Shown: positions 11,550 to 13,822 of the stretch, piece by piece
Layout of the letters: each line of letters begins with the position of its first letter
Position numbering within the stretch: the first letter of the stretch is position 1
Assembly (NCBI GenBank): GCA_021413565.1
Contig: JAIOQC010000016.1
Location: forward strand, 1 to 13,822
Source: Candidatus Nomurabacteria bacterium
GTDB taxonomy: Bacteria > Patescibacteriota > Minisyncoccia > Phycocordibacterales > UBA9973
DNA length: 13,822 nt
Direction: 5' to 3'
Notes under the pieces: model-generated
What the model was told of the DNA's origin: nothing
Database searches by the model: none
Seen by the model: only the letters and a program-made list of their open reading frames with translations
Program-made: the position numbers and the translations under genes

Positions 11550-11978
11550 ATGGAATTACATACACTAAAAAGAGAACATCCAAATAAGAAACCTCGACAA
11601 GTTGGCCGTGGTGGTACTCGTGGTAAGACTTCTGGCCGTGGAGGTAAGGGTCAAACAGCTCGTGCTGGTAACAAGCGTCGCCCACAAATGCGTGACATTA
11701 TCAAGAAGCTTCCAAAGTTGCGTGGTTACCGTTTTAATTCTCCTTCAAAGAAGTCATCTGTTGTTAATGTTGGGGCTCTAAATGTTTTTGAAGCAGGAGC
11801 TTCAATTACACCTTCAACACTTTTTGAAAAGAACCTAGTACGCCGTATTGGAGGAGTTATGCCTAGTGTTAAAATCTTGGGAAATGGAGATATTACAATC
11901 AAAGTTGAAATAAGTGGTTGTGAAGTTTCAAAAATTGCTCGCGAAAAGATTGAAAAAGCTGGTGGAACTGTTAAATAA
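11550..11978 (+). CDS. rplO: 50S ribosomal protein L15
   Basis: L15 is a late-assembly 50S protein with a long basic N-terminal arm. The product has 142 residues (E. coli 144). The arm reads REHPNKKPRQVGRGGTRGKT with GRGGKGQTARAG, followed by KLPKLRGYRFNSPSKKSSVV. The C-terminal domain ends with GCEVSKIAREKIEKAGGTV. The Gly/Arg-rich arm and the YRFN segment are diagnostic. It lies 7 nt before secY, the standard spc arrangement. Confidence 0.98.
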   Translation: MELHTLKREHPNKKPRQVGRGGTRGKTSGRGGKGQTARAGNKRRPQMRDIIKKLPKLRGYRFNSPSKKSSVVNVGALNVFEAGASITPSTLFEKNLVRRIGGVMPSVKILGNGDITIKVEISGCEVSKIAREKIEKAGGTVK

Positions 11979-11985
11979 ATAAACC

Positions 11986-13260
11986 ATGGAAAATTTTTTG
12001 CACAAGATAAAGATGATATTCACTGACCGTGCACTACGCTCTCGAGTCTTGTTTGTGCTTGGTGCTTTGGTTTTGTTTCGTCTTCTAACAACTATTCCAA
12101 TTCCAGGCATAGATCCTATTCGACTCTCTAATTTTATTGCAAACAATCAATTTGTTGGTATTTTGAATACATTCTCTGGTGGTGGACTTTCTAACTTGTC
12201 TATTATGATGTTGGGTGTTGGTCCATATATTACATCATCAATCATCATGCAATTGGTGACTATTATGTCTCCTCGATTGAAGGCAATGTATCAAGAAAAC
12301 GGAGAAATTGGACGCAAGAAATTCAATCAGATAAGTAGAATGCTCACTGTTCCTTTGGCTATTATTCAAGGATTGAGTCTTTTGATTGTCTTACAGCGTC
12401 AAGGTATTCTTGTTGATTTAACAACATTTGAAATGATTGCGAACCTTTCAGTAATCGTTGCAGGTTCAATGCTATTGATGTGGATTGGTGAATTAATTTC
12501 TGAATTCGGTATTGGTAACGGTGTTTCACTGATTATCTTTGCTGGAATTGTGGCGAATCTTCCAACTGAATTTGCACAATTTGCATTATCTTTTGATATT
12601 GCAAACCTTCCAATGTACATCCTATTACTTGCTGCAAGTTTATTGATTGTTGCAGGAGTTGTTGTTGTGACTGAAGCAGAACGCCCAATACCAGTTATTT
12701 ACGCTAAACAAGTTCGTGGCGATACTGTTTCAGGCGGTACTCAAACATATCTACCTCTTCGTATTAACCAAGCTGGTGTGATTCCAATTATCTTTGCAAT
12801 GTCAATTTTACTTTTCCCTCAACTAATTGGTAACTTCCTAGCAACAATGAGTAGTCCAATTCTATTGAGCATTTCTCGTGGATTATTGTGGTTTATTTCG
12901 AATACTTGGCTTTACTCTATATTTTATTTTGCCTTTGTATTTCTATTTACTTACTTCTACACTGCTGTTACTTTTGATCCTGAACAATTGGCAACTAATC
13001 TACAGAAGAATGGAGCATTCGTTCCAGGTATTCGTCCAGGTGCATCTACTCGTGATTACATCTCAACAGTTCTGAATCGTATTACATTAATGGGTGCAGT
13101 CTTCCTTGGTCTTATTGCTGTTTTACCTCTTGTGATTCAATCATTAACAGGTATTACTGCTTTTGCTATTGGCGGTACAGCGCTTTTGATTGTTGTGTCT
13201 GTAGTTCTTGATTTAATCAAGAAAATCGAAGCTCAATTATCAATGAGAGACTATAATGCC
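11986..13260 (+). CDS. secY: Protein translocase channel SecY, cut at its last residues by a junction
   Basis: SecY forms the membrane channel for Sec-dependent protein export. About 425 native residues are visible, close to full family length. Seen in order: TM1 (about 20-37), the GIDPIRL segment, the plug region NTFSGGGLSNLSIMMLG, TM2 with GPYITSSIIMQL, later VTEAERPIPV, the GGTQTYLPLRINQAGVIPI loop, FDPEQLATNLQKNGAFVPGI with RPGASTRDY, and the C-terminal KKIEAQLSMRDYN that normally lies within a few residues of the end. After codon 425-426 the frame enters unrelated GC-rich DNA and stays open to 13539; those roughly 90 residues are not SecY. The coordinate given is the approximate last native base. 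Confidence 0.95.
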
Positions 13261-13265
13261 TTCAC
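13250..13265. other. Chimeric junction between CPR-like and GC-rich DNA
   Basis: The sequence switches within about 15 bases from A+T-rich secY codons to clearly GC-rich DNA, with a change of coding strand. Both reading frames are cut here: secY a few codons before its expected end, and an SDR gene after about 71 of roughly 250 residues. No repeat, insertion sequence or tRNA lies at the join. An assembly or binning chimera is the simplest explanation. Confidence 0.85.
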
Positions 13266-13469
13266 ATCGTTTTCGATGCCAGCGTCAGCAATCACAGCCT
13301 CGGCGGTACCGCCGGCCTTGCGCACCTGCTCGACGGTTTCGTTGACGCCGTCGGTCTTGTCGACCGCGATCAACTTCGCGCCTTCCCTGGTGAACATCAG
13401 CGATGCCGCGCGGCCAATGCCACTGCCCGCGCCGGTGATGATGACGGACTTGCCCTCGAGGCGACCCAT
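13254..13469 (-). CDS. SDR-family oxidoreductase, N-terminal fragment
   Basis: Short-chain dehydrogenase/reductases are NAD(P)-dependent Rossmann enzymes of about 250 residues. About 71 N-terminal residues are present. MGRLEGKSVIITGAGSGIGR carries the TGxxxGxG cofactor motif (T12-G19), and Asp37 at the end of strand beta-2 (IAVDKTD) suggests NAD rather than NADP. The fragment ends in IENDVKAL at the junction, so the catalytic Ser-Tyr-Lys is missing; the apparent stop at 13251-13253 comes from secY-side sequence. A GGAG ribosome binding site lies 7 nt before the ATG, unlike the genes to the left. Substrate cannot be told. Composition and style suggest a proteobacterium. Confidence 0.88.
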
Positions 13470-13540
13470 GACGTTCTCCAGATTTTTGATTAAGTTGAGC
13501 GGACGCGCGCGCTCGCGCGCCTCAGCGATTTGTTTGTGAC

Positions 13541-13822
13541 TTAGCTTGCGCCAGATTTCTGCGCGTAAGCCCAGGCTGCCTGCGCCTCGGCTTCATCCAT
13601 GGTCGGGATGTTGAGCGCCTTGAAATCGGCGCCATCGAGTCCCGGCATGGTCCACTGCATCAGCAGATAGGCGAAATCGGCCATCGGATCGCCGAGCGTG
13701 GACAGTTCCCAGTCCAGCACAGCCTTCACCTGTGGCTTGTCCGCGTGGAAGATCATGTTGTCGAGGCGATAGTCGCCGTGGACAACCGAAACACGCGCCT
13801 GATGCGGCACGGTTTTCGGCAA
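13541..13822 (-). CDS. APH-like phosphotransferase family protein, C-terminal part (5' end off window)
   Basis: Only the last 94 residues are in the window; the first codon seen (TTG) is internal. The kinase catalytic motif HGDYRLDN (visible residues 15-22, with the catalytic Asp at 17 and Asn at 22) and the metal-binding LDWE (Asp 37), followed by STLGDPMADFAYLLMQW, identify the aminoglycoside-phosphotransferase-like family. The particular motif style resembles the ACAD10/acyl-CoA-dehydrogenase-associated branch common in proteobacteria, so antibiotic resistance is not implied. It stops at SGAS, noticeably earlier than relatives, which continue for several tens of residues. It is 71 bp upstream of the SDR gene on the same strand, probably in one operon. 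Confidence 0.85.
   Translation of the reverse strand: MPKTVPHQARVSVVHGDYRLDNMIFHADKPQVKAVLDWELSTLGDPMADFAYLLMQWTMPGLDGADFKALNIPTMDEAEAQAAWAYAQKSGAS

Noticed and set aside
13261..13539. C-terminal extension of SecY of about 90 residues
   Set aside because: It is the antisense of an SDR gene, in GC-rich DNA after an abrupt join; no SecY-like features are present.
13541..13822. Aminoglycoside resistance gene
   Set aside because: HGDYRLDN and LDWE are shared by the wider APH-like superfamily, and the surrounding residues resemble the acyl-CoA-dehydrogenase-associated branch, so resistance is not supported.

Overview
The window looks like about 13.25 kb of a ribosomal-protein supercluster from a Patescibacteria/CPR bacterium, probably of the Parcubacteria type, followed by about 0.57 kb of unrelated DNA. 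The taxonomic call is an inference. It rests on A+T-rich coding sequence, no rpmD (L30) between rpsE and rplO (a known CPR trait), no rpmC (L29) between rplP and rpsQ, short zinc-type S14, short L24, CPR-like L2/S3/S5 variants, and almost no Shine-Dalgarno sequences.

Layout: the 3' part of tuf, then rpsJ-rplC-rplD-rplW-rplB closed by a strong terminator (3830-3861). Island 1 follows (a small membrane protein and dgkA). A fresh promoter (4717-4744) then restarts rpsS-rplV-rpsC-rplP-rpsQ-rplN-rplX-rplE, which ends at an 18-bp terminator stem (8155-8194). Island 2 holds an envelope-anchored, pilin-like four-Cys protein and an unrecognised minus-strand gene. A second promoter of the same type (9210-9238) and a structured leader restart rpsN-rpsH-rplF-rplR-rpsE-rplO-secY. 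The usual S10/spc order is therefore kept but cut into three transcription units. The genes encode ribosomal subunit proteins, EF-Tu and the SecY translocon channel; the island genes have no evident ribosomal role.

The most unusual signal is non-coding. Several intergenic spacers carry arrays phased at exactly 7 nt: TAG-type heptads after the upstream stop codon and CTA-type heptads running into the next start codon. In three spacers (tuf-rpsJ, rpsJ-rplC, rpsQ-rplN) the two arms flank a small palindromic apex, making an imperfect hairpin that fills the spacer. One-armed relatives lie in rpsN-rpsH, rplF-rplR and just before the rplB terminator. I do not know a described function for these.

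At about 13,250-13,265 the sequence changes abruptly, inside the last codons of secY, to GC-rich DNA with proteobacterial-looking genes on the minus strand (a truncated SDR dehydrogenase and an APH-like phosphotransferase). This is most simply a chimeric assembly join. The apparent 517-residue SecY is an artefact of reading through it.
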